64,000 nt of DNA from JAWXUU01 sp044426045 (GTDB lineage Bacteria; Bacillota; Clostridia; Christensenellales; CAMQZB01), in NCBI GenBank assembly GCA_044426045.1, contig JAWXUX010000005.1, positions 1 through 64,000 on the forward strand, given 5' to 3'. Position 1 is the stretch's first letter, and each line of letters starts with the position of its first letter. Shown here piece after piece: positions 46,063 through 55,202 of this stretch. The position numbers and the translations under genes were made by a program. Below the pieces are notes generated by a model that saw only the letters and a program-made list of their open reading frames with translations, searched no databases and was not told the DNA's origin.

Positions 46063-46578
46063 TTAAATGCTAGTTGGCTCTAAAAAATATTCAGTTCTTT
46101 TTTGTTTGAGCTCTTCGAAAGATAGGTGACTGTTTTCGCTTATAAATTCAATCATTGGTTCATATTCCAAAGCGAGCAGTTTATCAAATAAATCATCGAT
46201 TGAAATTTCATCATTAGCTCTCACCATATAATCAAACAAGTTTCCAAGGAAAAAATCGGAAATATCGAATTTCAATTTTTCTTCAAACTCGTCAAGCACA
46301 GCTTTTGAAGTGTCGTATTTTTCCACCATTTCAGCAGGTTCTTTAATCTGTTTTTTCATTTTTGCAACTTTGCTATAAACCGTGCCAACAAAGAAAAGTG
46401 CCAAAAGTGACAAAAGGAAATAAACCCCTCCAATAACAACCATTGTTATCAGCATCAAAACAGCAAAAATAATAGTTCCTTTGAAAACCTTCATTGTTTT
46501 TTCAAGTTCAAACGTTTTATTTCTCACAAAACTTTTAGTCGCATCATATTGTTTTTGTAATTCAAAAGGCATGTTCAT
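46063..46578 (-). CDS. Membrane protein of unknown function
   Basis: The 171-residue protein has a charged start, two adjacent membrane helices (about 32-66) and a C-terminal helical cytoplasmic domain rich in acidic residues (FEEKLKFDISDFFLGNLFDYMV, ISIDDLFDKLLALEYEPMIEF). AAGGAG precedes the ATG on the minus strand. No family is recognised. Confidence 0.6.
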   Translation of the reverse strand: MNMPFELQKQYDATKSFVRNKTFELEKTMKVFKGTIIFAVLMLITMVVIGGVYFLLSLLALFFVGTVYSKVAKMKKQIKEPAEMVEKYDTSKAVLDEFEEKLKFDISDFFLGNLFDYMVRANDEISIDDLFDKLLALEYEPMIEFISENSHLSFEELKQKRTEYFLEPTSI

Positions 46579-46727
46579 AAATAATCTCCTTATATATTAA
46601 TAAGTATAAATGAAAGTAACAAAAAAGTCAATAAGTATGTAAATTTTTATCAATAAATATTAAAAGTATCGCAGATGATACAAAAAATATTTTTTTATAA
46701 AAAATTTTAAAAACTAAAAAAATATGC

Positions 46728-46756
46728 TTGACAAATATTTTAAAAAGTACTATTAT
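46728..46756 (+). promoter_or_regulatory. Promoter of the trp operon
   Basis: TTGACA (46728-46733) and TATTAT (46751-46756) are spaced by 17 bp, ahead of the T-box leader. The AT-rich 46579-46727 region holds nothing else clear. Confidence 0.8.
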
Positions 46757-46762
46757 AAGTTC

Positions 46763-47050
46763 AATTAAATATCAAAAACCGTTGAGGTGGAGATAAAAAT
46801 ATTTGTGCATTCACAGAGAGTTCGCGATGGTGAGAGTCGAACAAAACGCAGAATATTAAATGGACCACTGAGGGCGCAGTCAAAGGCAAAAGTGCTGAGT
46901 ATTCTGCGACGTTAAGGCATACGTCAGTTGTCGGGGGTTTGTTAGAACTTCGCTAAGCGCACGATATAACTATATCGTGAATCAAGGTGGCACCACGGAA
47001 TAAGTATTTTCGTCCTTGACAATATTTCTATATTGTCAAGGACTTTTTTT
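46763..47050 (+). promoter_or_regulatory. Tryptophan T-box riboswitch with terminator
   Basis: The leader has a Stem I beginning near GAGAGTTCGCGATGGTGAGAG-like sequence, a specifier codon TGG (46861-46863, Trp) and the T-box AAGGTGGCACCACGGAA (46984-47000). A perfect 14-bp terminator (arm GTCCTTGACAATAT, 47012-47025 with 47030-47043) and seven T follow. Uncharged tRNA-Trp should stabilise the antiterminator and turn on the operon. Confidence 0.95.
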
Positions 47051-47098
47051 ATACCAAAAATCAGTTTTCTTGACAAAAAAACAACAAAAGGAGAAAAC

Positions 47099-48586
47099 AT
47101 GATCTACCCAACACTTGAAAAAACTCGCGACCTATTAACAAATGGTGACTACAAGAGAATACCAATCAAACTTGAACTCTTTGCCGACCAAATCACCCCA
47201 ATAACAGCTTTCAAAAGATTCCGAAATGTGACAAAACACTGTTTCATGCTTGAAAGTGCCGAAAGAAACAAACGTTGGGGCAGATATTCATTCATCGGAT
47301 ATGACCCAAGCATGGAAATAACTTGTCAAAACGGTGAAATCCAAATAAAAACAAAAAATGAAACTGAAATAATCAATGAAAATCCCGCGAAAATTCTTCG
47401 CGAAATACTCACCCAAAACAAAGCACTTGAAATTGAAGACTTCCCACCGTTTTCTGGCGGACTTGTTGGATATTTTTCATATGATTATATCAAATACCAA
47501 GAAGAAAGCTTAGTGCTTGACGCTAAAGATGAAGAAGGTTTCAAAGATGTTGATTTGATGTTATTTGATAAAGTTATCGCATTTGATAACTACAAACAAA
47601 AAATAATGTTAATTGCAAATATCAAAACGGATAATCTTGAAGAAAACTATAATAAGGGCGTTGAAAGTCTCAAAAAAATGTCTGCAATCATTCAGCATGG
47701 AACTGAATATAAAGATGTGAAACTAAAATTCAAAAGCGAAATCAAGAACCTATTTTCAAAAGAAGAATATTGCAAAATGGTTGAAAAAGCTAAACAATAT
47801 ATTTTCGAAGGCGACATCTTCCAAGTTGTGCTTTCAAACAGATTTCACGCCGAAGTTGAGGGCAGTTTATTCGACAGCTACCGCGTCCTTCGAACATCAA
47901 ACCCGTCGCCATATATGTTTTATTTTTCAAGCGACGATGTCGAAATTGTTGGAGCTTCCCCCGAAACTCTCGTTTCGCAAACAAATGGCAAACTTTCAAC
48001 TTTCCCTCTTGCGGGAACTCGCCCACGCGGTGAAACAAATGCTGAAGACGAAGAATTTGAAAGATCACTTCTGTCAGATGAAAAGGAAATTTCCGAACAC
48101 AATATGCTTGTTGACCTTGGTCGAAACGATATCGGGAAAATCAGCAAAATTGGCAGTGTCAACGTTGAAAAATACATGCAAATCGAGAAGTTTTCACACG
48201 TTATGCACATCGGCTCAACGGTGACGGGAACGCTTGAAAATGGCAAGGATTCACTTGATGCGATAGATTCAATCTTGCCAGCGGGAACGCTTTCAGGAGC
48301 ACCAAAAATCAGGGCTTGCGAGATAATAAATGAACTTGAAAACAACAAGCGTGGAATATACGGTGGTGCGATTGGATATATCAACTTTTCGGGAAATATG
48401 GACACATGCATTGCAATCCGCCTTGCGTTTGTCAAAAACGGAAAAGTGTTTATAAGGTCTGGTGCCGGCATAGTTGCCGACAGCGTGCCGGAAAACGAAT
48501 ATAACGAGTGCATAAACAAGGCAAAAGCAGTTGTGCTTGCCCTTGAAAAATCAGAAGGAGGAATAGATTATGATACTACTTATTGA
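47099..48586 (+). CDS. trpE: Anthranilate synthase component I
   Basis: The 495-residue protein has the regulatory N-terminal region (MLESAERNKRWGRYSFIG, the tryptophan-binding ES site) and the chorismate-binding domain (QVVLSNRF, NPSPYMFYF, GASPETLV, TFPLAGTRPRG, SEHNMLVDLGRND, GTLSGAPKIRA). It makes anthranilate from chorismate with TrpG. AAAGGAG precedes the ATG at 47099. It is the first gene behind the T-box and overlaps trpG by 17 bp. Confidence 0.96.
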   Translation: MIYPTLEKTRDLLTNGDYKRIPIKLELFADQITPITAFKRFRNVTKHCFMLESAERNKRWGRYSFIGYDPSMEITCQNGEIQIKTKNETEIINENPAKILREILTQNKALEIEDFPPFSGGLVGYFSYDYIKYQEESLVLDAKDEEGFKDVDLMLFDKVIAFDNYKQKIMLIANIKTDNLEENYNKGVESLKKMSAIIQHGTEYKDVKLKFKSEIKNLFSKEEYCKMVEKAKQYIFEGDIFQVVLSNRFHAEVEGSLFDSYRVLRTSNPSPYMFYFSSDDVEIVGASPETLVSQTNGKLSTFPLAGTRPRGETNAEDEEFERSLLSDEKEISEHNMLVDLGRNDIGKISKIGSVNVEKYMQIEKFSHVMHIGSTVTGTLENGKDSLDAIDSILPAGTLSGAPKIRACEIINELENNKRGIYGGAIGYINFSGNMDTCIAIRLAFVKNGKVFIRSGAGIVADSVPENEYNECINKAKAVVLALEKSEGGIDYDTTY

Positions 48587-49142
48587 TAACTACGACAGCT
48601 TTTCATATAACCTTTACCAACTGATTGGAAGCTTCAATCCCGATATAAAGGTTGTGCGAAATGATAAAATAACAATCGAAGAAATAAAAAATCTCGCACC
48701 AACAGCAATTTTCCTTTCACCGGGACCTGGGCATCCAGTCGATGCGGGAATTTGCGTTGAAGTAATTCAAAAACTTGGAGGTGAATTTCCAATCTTTGGC
48801 GTTTGCCTTGGTCACCAAGCAATTTGCCATGCCTATGGCGGGGAAGTTTCATATGCAAGCAAACTCATGCACGGCAAATCGTCGATGGCAAGCCTAGACA
48901 CATCTTGCGAAATTTTCAAAGGCATGCAAGAAATAACACAAGTTGCAAGATATCATTCACTTTCAGCAGTGAATGAAAAATTGCCAAACTGCCTGCAAGT
49001 TATCGCAGAAACGGATAACGGCGATATCATGGCAGTGAAACACAAGCAGTATAACGTGTTCGGGGTTCAATTTCACCCAGAATCAGTGCTCACACCAAGT
49101 GGCAATCAAATTATTAAAAACTTTTTGGAGGTAATCTCATGA
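48570..49142 (+). CDS. trpG: Anthranilate synthase component II (glutamine amidotransferase)
   Basis: The 190-residue protein is a class I glutamine amidotransferase with the nucleophile C79 in FGVCLGHQ and the His-Glu pair in FGVQFHPES. Here it is not fused to TrpD. It supplies ammonia to TrpE. The ATG lies inside the end of trpE after GGAGG, and its stop overlaps the trpD start. Confidence 0.95.
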   Translation: MILLIDNYDSFSYNLYQLIGSFNPDIKVVRNDKITIEEIKNLAPTAIFLSPGPGHPVDAGICVEVIQKLGGEFPIFGVCLGHQAICHAYGGEVSYASKLMHGKSSMASLDTSCEIFKGMQEITQVARYHSLSAVNEKLPNCLQVIAETDNGDIMAVKHKQYNVFGVQFHPESVLTPSGNQIIKNFLEVIS

Positions 49143-50155
49143 TGATACAAGACGCAATTATAAAACTTAGCAAAAAGGAAAACCTAGAATTTTCAGAAGC
49201 AAAAACAGTTATGGACGAAATAATGGGTGGTGGAGCAAGTGATGTTCAAATTTCTTCATATCTAACAGCACTCACATTGAAAGGTGAAACAATCGACGAA
49301 ATCACCGCATCAGCTAGCTCAATGCGCGAGCATTGCGTGCGACTTCTTCACGATATGGAAGTTTTGGAAATAGTCGGAACGGGAGGGGACGGTTCGAATT
49401 CATTCAACATCTCAACAACATCATCACTTGTTATCTCAGCAGGTGGCGTTCCCGTTGCAAAACACGGCAACCGCGCAGCTTCAAGCATGTCGGGCTCAGC
49501 TGATGTTTTGGAAGCACTTGGCGTGAACATTATGGTATCGCCAGAAGAAAGCAAAAAGATTTTGGAAGAAATCGGAATTTGTTTCCTATTTGCTCAAAAA
49601 TATCACCTAGCAATGAAATATGTCGCAGGGGTGAGAAAGGAACTACGTTTCAGAACGATTTTCAACATTCTCGGGCCACTTTCCAACCCAGCGGGTGCCA
49701 CAATGCAAGTTATGGGCGTGTACGACGAATCGCTTGTGGAGCCACTTGCAAAGGTTCTTGCAGCACTTGGCGTGAAAAGAGCAATGGTGGTTTATGGCAA
49801 AGACAAAATCGACGAAATTTCAATGCATGATAAAACAGCTGTTTGCGAAGTTAAAGATGGAACATATCAATATTATGAAATCGAGCCAGAAAACTTTGGC
49901 TACACAAAGTGTGGTAAAACCGACCTTCTCGGTGGCACTCCAAAAGAAAATGCTCAAATCACACTTGACATTCTGAATGGCGAAAAATCAGCAAAAAGAG
50001 ATGCAGTTTGCCTCAATGCGGGTGCAGGACTTTATATTGCAGGAAAAGCCGACACGCTTTTTGAAGGCGTGAAACTTGCCGAAAAGATAATCGATGAAAA
50101 ATTGGCACTTGCCAAACTTGACGAGTTTATCAAGGCGACAAATAAAGGAGAATAA
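49139..50155 (+). CDS. trpD: Anthranilate phosphoribosyltransferase
   Basis: The 338-residue protein has the glycine-rich PRPP motif VGTGGDGSNSFNIST, KHGNRAASSMSGSADVLEALG, and FLFAQKYHLAMKYVAGVRKELRFRTIFNILGPLSNPA. It joins anthranilate and PRPP. Two adjacent ATG codons (49139, 49142) follow GGAGG; the first overlaps the trpG stop. Confidence 0.96.
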   Translation: MMIQDAIIKLSKKENLEFSEAKTVMDEIMGGGASDVQISSYLTALTLKGETIDEITASASSMREHCVRLLHDMEVLEIVGTGGDGSNSFNISTTSSLVISAGGVPVAKHGNRAASSMSGSADVLEALGVNIMVSPEESKKILEEIGICFLFAQKYHLAMKYVAGVRKELRFRTIFNILGPLSNPAGATMQVMGVYDESLVEPLAKVLAALGVKRAMVVYGKDKIDEISMHDKTAVCEVKDGTYQYYEIEPENFGYTKCGKTDLLGGTPKENAQITLDILNGEKSAKRDAVCLNAGAGLYIAGKADTLFEGVKLAEKIIDEKLALAKLDEFIKATNKGE

Positions 50156-50156
50156 A

Positions 50157-50978
50157 ATGCTAAACGAAAATGGCGCAAAAGTTAATAAAAGCAGAAACAT
50201 TCTCGAGGAAATTGCAGAAAGAACAAAAAAGAGAATTGCAGTTGAAAGAATTATTCTACCGTTTGAAGAAATAAAGCAAATGGCGGAAAGCATGCCTCGT
50301 GGGAATTTCGAGTTTGAAGAAGCGATTGCAAAAACAGATATGTCTTTTATTTGCGAAGTTAAAAAAGCATCGCCATCAAAAGGTGTTATCGCGGAAGATT
50401 TTCCCTATCTTGAAATTGCAAAAGATTATGAAAAAGCGGGTGCAACGGCAATTTCTTGCTTGACAGAGCCAGAATATTTCCAAGGTAAAAATAAATATTT
50501 GAAAGAAATTTCCGCAAGTGTTTCACTTCCAATCTTGAAAAAAGATTTTTTTGTGGACGAATATATGATATATCAAGCGAAAATTTATGGAGCAAGTGCA
50601 ATACTTCTTATTTGTGCAATACTTTCTGATAAAGATTTGAAAGAATATTTTGAAATTGCAAATAATCTTGGGCTTTCAGCCGTTTTCGAAGCTCATGACG
50701 AAAGCGAAATTCAAAGGGCAATCAACTGTGGTGCAAGAATTATCGGCGTTAATAACAGAAACCTCAAAACTTTTGAAATGAACTTTTCAAACAGCATCAA
50801 CCTAAGAAAAATGGTGGGTGGCGATGTTATATTCATTTCAGAAAGCGGTATCAGATGTCGCGAAGATATCAGCTTGCTTGAAAAGAACAACATAAACGCC
50901 GTGCTTATCGGCGAAACGTTGATGAGGGCGGATAATAAAAGCGAAATAATAAGCAGATTGAAAGGAATAACAGCATGA
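50157..50978 (+). CDS. trpC: Indole-3-glycerol-phosphate synthase
   Basis: The 273-residue TIM-barrel protein has CEVKKASPSKGVI, CLTEPEYFQG, LPILKKDFFVDEYMIYQAKIYGASAILLI, VFEAHDESEI, IIGVNNRNLKTFE and ISESGI, all catalytic-family signatures. The start at 50157 has AAGGAGAA upstream; the frame continues into trpD but without a ribosome site. It overlaps the trpFB start by 4 bp. Confidence 0.95.
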   Translation: MLNENGAKVNKSRNILEEIAERTKKRIAVERIILPFEEIKQMAESMPRGNFEFEEAIAKTDMSFICEVKKASPSKGVIAEDFPYLEIAKDYEKAGATAISCLTEPEYFQGKNKYLKEISASVSLPILKKDFFVDEYMIYQAKIYGASAILLICAILSDKDLKEYFEIANNLGLSAVFEAHDESEIQRAINCGARIIGVNNRNLKTFEMNFSNSINLRKMVGGDVIFISESGIRCREDISLLEKNNINAVLIGETLMRADNKSEIISRLKGITA

Positions 50979-52765
50979 CAAAAATAAAAATTTGCGGTTT
51001 GAAACGCAAAATTGATGTTATAAATGCAAACGAGCTTATGCCAGAATTCGTGGGTTTTGTTTTTGCAAAAAGCAAAAGGCAAGTTTCAAAAGAAACTGCG
51101 AAAATACTGAAATCAAAGCTTGATAAAAATATCAAAGCAGTCGGCGTTTTTGTTAATGAAGATATTGATTTTATTATTGAACTCGCAAGAGAAAACATAA
51201 TCGATATAATTCAGCTTCACGGTTGCGAGACTTTTGAATGCATTGCAAAAATAAAAAAGCTCTTGCCAAAAACTGAAATCATCAAAGCTATTAATGTTCA
51301 ATCTATTTCAGATGTTCTTGCTTGGGAAAACTCGCAAGTTGATTATTTGATACTAGATAACGGTGCGGGCGGTACTGGTGAAAAATTCGATTGGAATATT
51401 CTTTCGGGACTAGAAAATTTCAGCAAAAAATTGATAATTGCGGGTGGACTCAATCCCCAAAATGTCAGCGAGGTTATAAAAACAAACCCTTATGGCGTGG
51501 ACGTTTCAAGTGGAGTTGAAACTGACGGCTTTAAAGATAAAGATAAAATGTTTGCATTCGTGCAAAATGTGAGGAAAAAAATGAAAAAAGGCAGATTTGG
51601 AGTACACGGAGGACAGTATCTTCCAGAAACATTAATGAACACAATCGTGGAGCTAGAAAAGGCATACGATAAATATAAAGACGATGAAGAATTCAATCGC
51701 GAACTTGCGGATTTATTAAATGAATATGCGGGCAGACCATCGCGTTTGTACTTTGCAAAACGCATGACAGAAGATCTTGGCGGTGCTAAAATATATCTTA
51801 AACGCGAAGATTTGAACCACACGGGTGCTCACAAAATAAACAACGTGCTAGGTCAAGTTTTGCTTGCAACAAAAATGGGCAAAACTCGCGTTATTGCAGA
51901 AACGGGTGCGGGTCAACACGGCGTTGCAACAGCAACAGCAGCCGCTCTCATGGGGCTCAAATGCGAGATTTTCATGGGGAAAGAAGACACAGAGCGTCAA
52001 GCCTTAAACGTTTACAGAATGAAACTTTTGGGAGCCAAGGTGCACGAGGTGACTGCCGGCACAGCAACGCTGAAAGATGCCGTTTCTGAAACTATGCGCG
52101 AATGGACAAAACGCATGGAAGACACCCACTACGTTCTTGGTTCAGTCATGGGTCCACACCCATTCCCAACCATGGTTCGCGATTTTCAAGCGGTCATTTC
52201 AAAGGAAATAAAGGAGCAAATCCTTGAAAAAGAAGGCAAACTTCCCGATGCAGTTCTCGCGTGCGTTGGTGGCGGTTCAAATGCTATTGGAACTTTTTAT
52301 AACTTCATTGAAGATAAATCCGTTCGCCTTATCGGTTGCGAAGCTGCGGGAAGGGGGGTGAGCACTGCCGAAACTGCTGCAACAATCGCCGTTGGTAAGC
52401 TTGGAATTTTCCACGGTATGAAATCATATTTCTGTCAAGACGAGTACGGTCAAATCGCACCAGTATATTCAATTTCAGCGGGGCTAGACTATCCAGGAAT
52501 TGGACCAGAACACGCGGATTTATACGACACTGGACGCGGTGAATACGTTTCAATAACAGATGAAGAAGCTGTTTGTGCCTTTGAATACCTATCAAAAATG
52601 GAGGGTATCATTCCCGCAATCGAATCAGCTCACGCAGTTGCTCACGCAATGAAAATCGCGGGCGAAATGAGAAAAGACCAAATAATCGTTATCACAATTT
52701 CAGGAAGAGGCGACAAAGATTGCGCCCAAATTGCAAGATACAGGGGGGAAGACATTCATGAGTAA
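50975..52765 (+). CDS. trpFB: Fused phosphoribosylanthranilate isomerase / tryptophan synthase beta
   Basis: This 596-residue frame joins TrpF (residues 1-202: KICGLKR, GFVFAKSKRQ, VGVFVN, IIQLHG, LDNGAGGTGEKFDW, AGGLNP, GVDVSSGVE) to TrpB (203-596: GRFGVHGGQYLPETL, HTGAHKINN with the PLP lysine, ETGAGQHGVATA, GGGSNAIGTFYNF, SAGLDYPGIGPEHA). No stop separates them. An in-frame ATG at 51581, with GAGG at 51571-51574 six bases before it, lies exactly at the TrpB start, so free TrpB may also be made. TrpA overlaps the end by 8 bp. Fusion of TrpF to TrpB is uncommon. Confidence 0.95.
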   Translation: MTKIKICGLKRKIDVINANELMPEFVGFVFAKSKRQVSKETAKILKSKLDKNIKAVGVFVNEDIDFIIELARENIIDIIQLHGCETFECIAKIKKLLPKTEIIKAINVQSISDVLAWENSQVDYLILDNGAGGTGEKFDWNILSGLENFSKKLIIAGGLNPQNVSEVIKTNPYGVDVSSGVETDGFKDKDKMFAFVQNVRKKMKKGRFGVHGGQYLPETLMNTIVELEKAYDKYKDDEEFNRELADLLNEYAGRPSRLYFAKRMTEDLGGAKIYLKREDLNHTGAHKINNVLGQVLLATKMGKTRVIAETGAGQHGVATATAAALMGLKCEIFMGKEDTERQALNVYRMKLLGAKVHEVTAGTATLKDAVSETMREWTKRMEDTHYVLGSVMGPHPFPTMVRDFQAVISKEIKEQILEKEGKLPDAVLACVGGGSNAIGTFYNFIEDKSVRLIGCEAAGRGVSTAETAATIAVGKLGIFHGMKSYFCQDEYGQIAPVYSISAGLDYPGIGPEHADLYDTGRGEYVSITDEEAVCAFEYLSKMEGIIPAIESAHAVAHAMKIAGEMRKDQIIVITISGRGDKDCAQIARYRGEDIHE

Positions 52766-53528
52766 AATTTCAGATACATTCAAAAAGGGAAAAGCCTTTA
52801 TTCCATTTATCACTTGCGGTGATCCAAACCTTGAAACAAGCAAAAAACTCATATATGCACTTGCAGATGCAGGCGCGGATATCATCGAGCTTGGAATTCC
52901 ATTTTCCGACCCAACAGCGGAAGGAATTGTTATTCAATCAGCAAACGAAAGAGCCTTGAAAACGGGCGTCACAACAGATAAAATCTTTGACATGCTAGAG
53001 GATGTGAAAGTTGAAACGCCACTAGTGTTCATGACATATGCCAACGTGCTTTTTTCATATGGAATTGAAAGATTTGTTAAAAAAGCGGTTCAGCTAGGCA
53101 TTTCAGGTGTTATTTTGCCCGACATTCCATTTGAAGAAAAAGAAGAATTTGAAAGCGTTTGCAAAGCATATGAATTTGATTATATTTCCCTTATTGCCCC
53201 AAATTCAGAAAGCAGAATAAATATGATAGCAAAAGAAGCCGAAGGGTTTGTCTACTGCGTTTCATCACTTGGCGTGACGGGCGAACGAAACAGCATTTCA
53301 ACGAATGTTGAAGGGATGATAAATCAAATAAAATCGATAACAAACACTCCATGTGCCATTGGTTTTGGAATATCAACACCCGAAATGGCAAAAGAAATGT
53401 CGAAAATTGCCGATGGCGTTATCGTTGGTTCTGCAATCGTGAAAATGTGCGAGAAATATAAAGAAGATTGCATCACGCACATCGTACAATTTGTTTCTGA
53501 GTGCAAAAGGCAAATACAAGAAAAATAA
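52758..53528 (+). CDS. trpA: Tryptophan synthase alpha subunit
   Basis: The 256-residue TIM barrel has IELGIPFSDPTAEGIVIQ (catalytic Glu and Asp), MTYANVLFSYG, GVILPDIPFEE and IGFGISTPEMAKEMSKIADGVIVGSAIV. It releases indole for TrpB. The ATG at 52758 follows GGGGGGAAG and overlaps trpFB. It closes the operon. Confidence 0.95.
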   Translation: MSKISDTFKKGKAFIPFITCGDPNLETSKKLIYALADAGADIIELGIPFSDPTAEGIVIQSANERALKTGVTTDKIFDMLEDVKVETPLVFMTYANVLFSYGIERFVKKAVQLGISGVILPDIPFEEKEEFESVCKAYEFDYISLIAPNSESRINMIAKEAEGFVYCVSSLGVTGERNSISTNVEGMINQIKSITNTPCAIGFGISTPEMAKEMSKIADGVIVGSAIVKMCEKYKEDCITHIVQFVSECKRQIQEK

Positions 53529-53562
53529 ATGGTGGAAAATTCAATTTAAATGCAAAAACTTC

Positions 53563-53590
53563 TTGCTTTTTTCTGAAATCATGTTATAAT
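53563..53590 (+). promoter_or_regulatory. Promoter of the FGGY kinase gene
   Basis: TTGCTT (53563-53568) and TATAAT (53585-53590) are spaced by 16 bp. The start of transcription falls near 53597, which rules out the ATG at 53599 as the main start. Confidence 0.6.
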
Positions 53591-53631
53591 TTTGCTATAT
53601 GCAAAAAAATAGCAGTACTAAGGAGAAAGAA

Positions 53632-55185
53632 ATGCAGAGATTGGTTTTAACATTTGATATCGGAACGCAAAGCCTTCGCGCAATGATTGTCGACAAGCGT
53701 GGTGAAATACTCGCATTGCATCAAGAAATCTACCAAAGTCCCTACTATTCTCAAAATCCAACTTGGGCAGAGCAAAAACCCAACTACTATTTCGAGCACC
53801 TTTGCAAAGCATCACGTATTTTAAAGGAAAATAATAAAGATCTATTTGAAAAAGTTGTCGCTGTCACAGTCACAACATTTCGTGACACAACAATTTGTCT
53901 AGATAAAAATAACAAGCCACTTCGCGATATCGTGATGTGGCTTGATAAACGTGAAACCACAAATCCGATAAAACTTTTACCATTTCAAAATCTTGCATTC
54001 AACCTTGTTGGCATGCGAGATGTTATTGCAACGCAAGCAAAAATGGCTTCATGCAACTGGGTGAAAGAAAATCAGCCAGAAATTTGGGAAAAAACAGCAA
54101 AGTTTGTTTTGATTTCAGCATACTTGAACTATCAACTCACAGGTCATCTTGTTGATTCAAACGCCAGCGTAGTTGGGCACGTTCCCATTGATTATAAAAA
54201 TCGCAGTTGGCAAAAAAAAGGCGCCCTCACAAGATGTATCGCGGATATTCCAAGCGAAAAACTCGTTGAAATGTGTGGTCCCGGCGACACAATCGGGTAT
54301 ATAACAAAAGAAACGGCAAGTATTTCTGGCATAAAAGAAGGATTGCCACTCATTGCAACGGGTGCGGATAAATCATGTGAAACACTCGGCCTTTCAGTTA
54401 TCGACACCCACAAAGCGGCAATTTCATTTGGCACTGCCGCAACAATCCAAGTCGTTTCAAAAAAATATATCGAAGTTCCAAAATACGCCCCAACATATCC
54501 ATCAGTCATGGGTGACCGATTCAATGTTGAACTTCAAATCTATCGAGGATATTGGATGCTAACTTGGTTCAAGGAAAACTTTTGCGGTAAAGAAGCGGAA
54601 GAAGCTGAAAGCCTTGGCGTGAGCGTTGAAAGCATATTCGACGCCAAGCTTTGCGAAGTTCCAGCGGGTTCAAACGGGCTCACATTGCAAGCACTTTGGG
54701 CACCTGGCGTGATAACACCAAACGTTAAAGGTGCAATGATTGGTTTTTCAGATTGCCACACAAAAACGCATATCTATCGTGCAATAATCGAAGGCATTGG
54801 CTTTGGTCTTATGGAAGGCATGTACGGCATGGAAAAGAAATCAAAAACTAAAGTCAGCGAGCTTTATGTCGCGGGCGGGGGCAGTGTTTCTGACGAAATT
54901 TGTCAAATAACAGCCAACATGTTCGGACTTCCCGTAAAAAGGGCAAGCACAACAGAAACTTGCGGAATTGGCTCTTCAATGGTGGCTTTTGTCGCGCTCG
55001 GCGAGTTTGCAAATTTTGATGAAGCAATCAAAAGCATGTGCCACAATCGTGATGTATTCTATCCCGATATGCAACAGCATAAAATTTATAAAGATATATA
55101 TGACAATGTCTACAGCAAAATGCTGGGAAAACTCAGTCCACTATATCTAAGCACTAAAAAAATAATAAATAAATACGCAAAGTAA
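53632..55185 (+). CDS. FGGY-family carbohydrate kinase
   Basis: The 517-residue protein has the two-domain FGGY kinase fold: FDIGTQSLRAMIVD (ATP/phosphate loop), MWLDKRE, ATGADKSCETLG, and the signature HIYRAIIEGIGFGLMEG followed by AGGGSVSDEICQITANMFG. It phosphorylates a sugar or polyol; the subgroup is not clear. AAGGAGAAAG precedes the ATG at 53632. It is followed by malQ, so a carbohydrate role is likely. Confidence 0.85.
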   Translation: MQRLVLTFDIGTQSLRAMIVDKRGEILALHQEIYQSPYYSQNPTWAEQKPNYYFEHLCKASRILKENNKDLFEKVVAVTVTTFRDTTICLDKNNKPLRDIVMWLDKRETTNPIKLLPFQNLAFNLVGMRDVIATQAKMASCNWVKENQPEIWEKTAKFVLISAYLNYQLTGHLVDSNASVVGHVPIDYKNRSWQKKGALTRCIADIPSEKLVEMCGPGDTIGYITKETASISGIKEGLPLIATGADKSCETLGLSVIDTHKAAISFGTAATIQVVSKKYIEVPKYAPTYPSVMGDRFNVELQIYRGYWMLTWFKENFCGKEAEEAESLGVSVESIFDAKLCEVPAGSNGLTLQALWAPGVITPNVKGAMIGFSDCHTKTHIYRAIIEGIGFGLMEGMYGMEKKSKTKVSELYVAGGGSVSDEICQITANMFGLPVKRASTTETCGIGSSMVAFVALGEFANFDEAIKSMCHNRDVFYPDMQQHKIYKDIYDNVYSKMLGKLSPLYLSTKKIINKYAK

Positions 55186-55202
55186 TAAAAATAAAGGACA
55201 AC

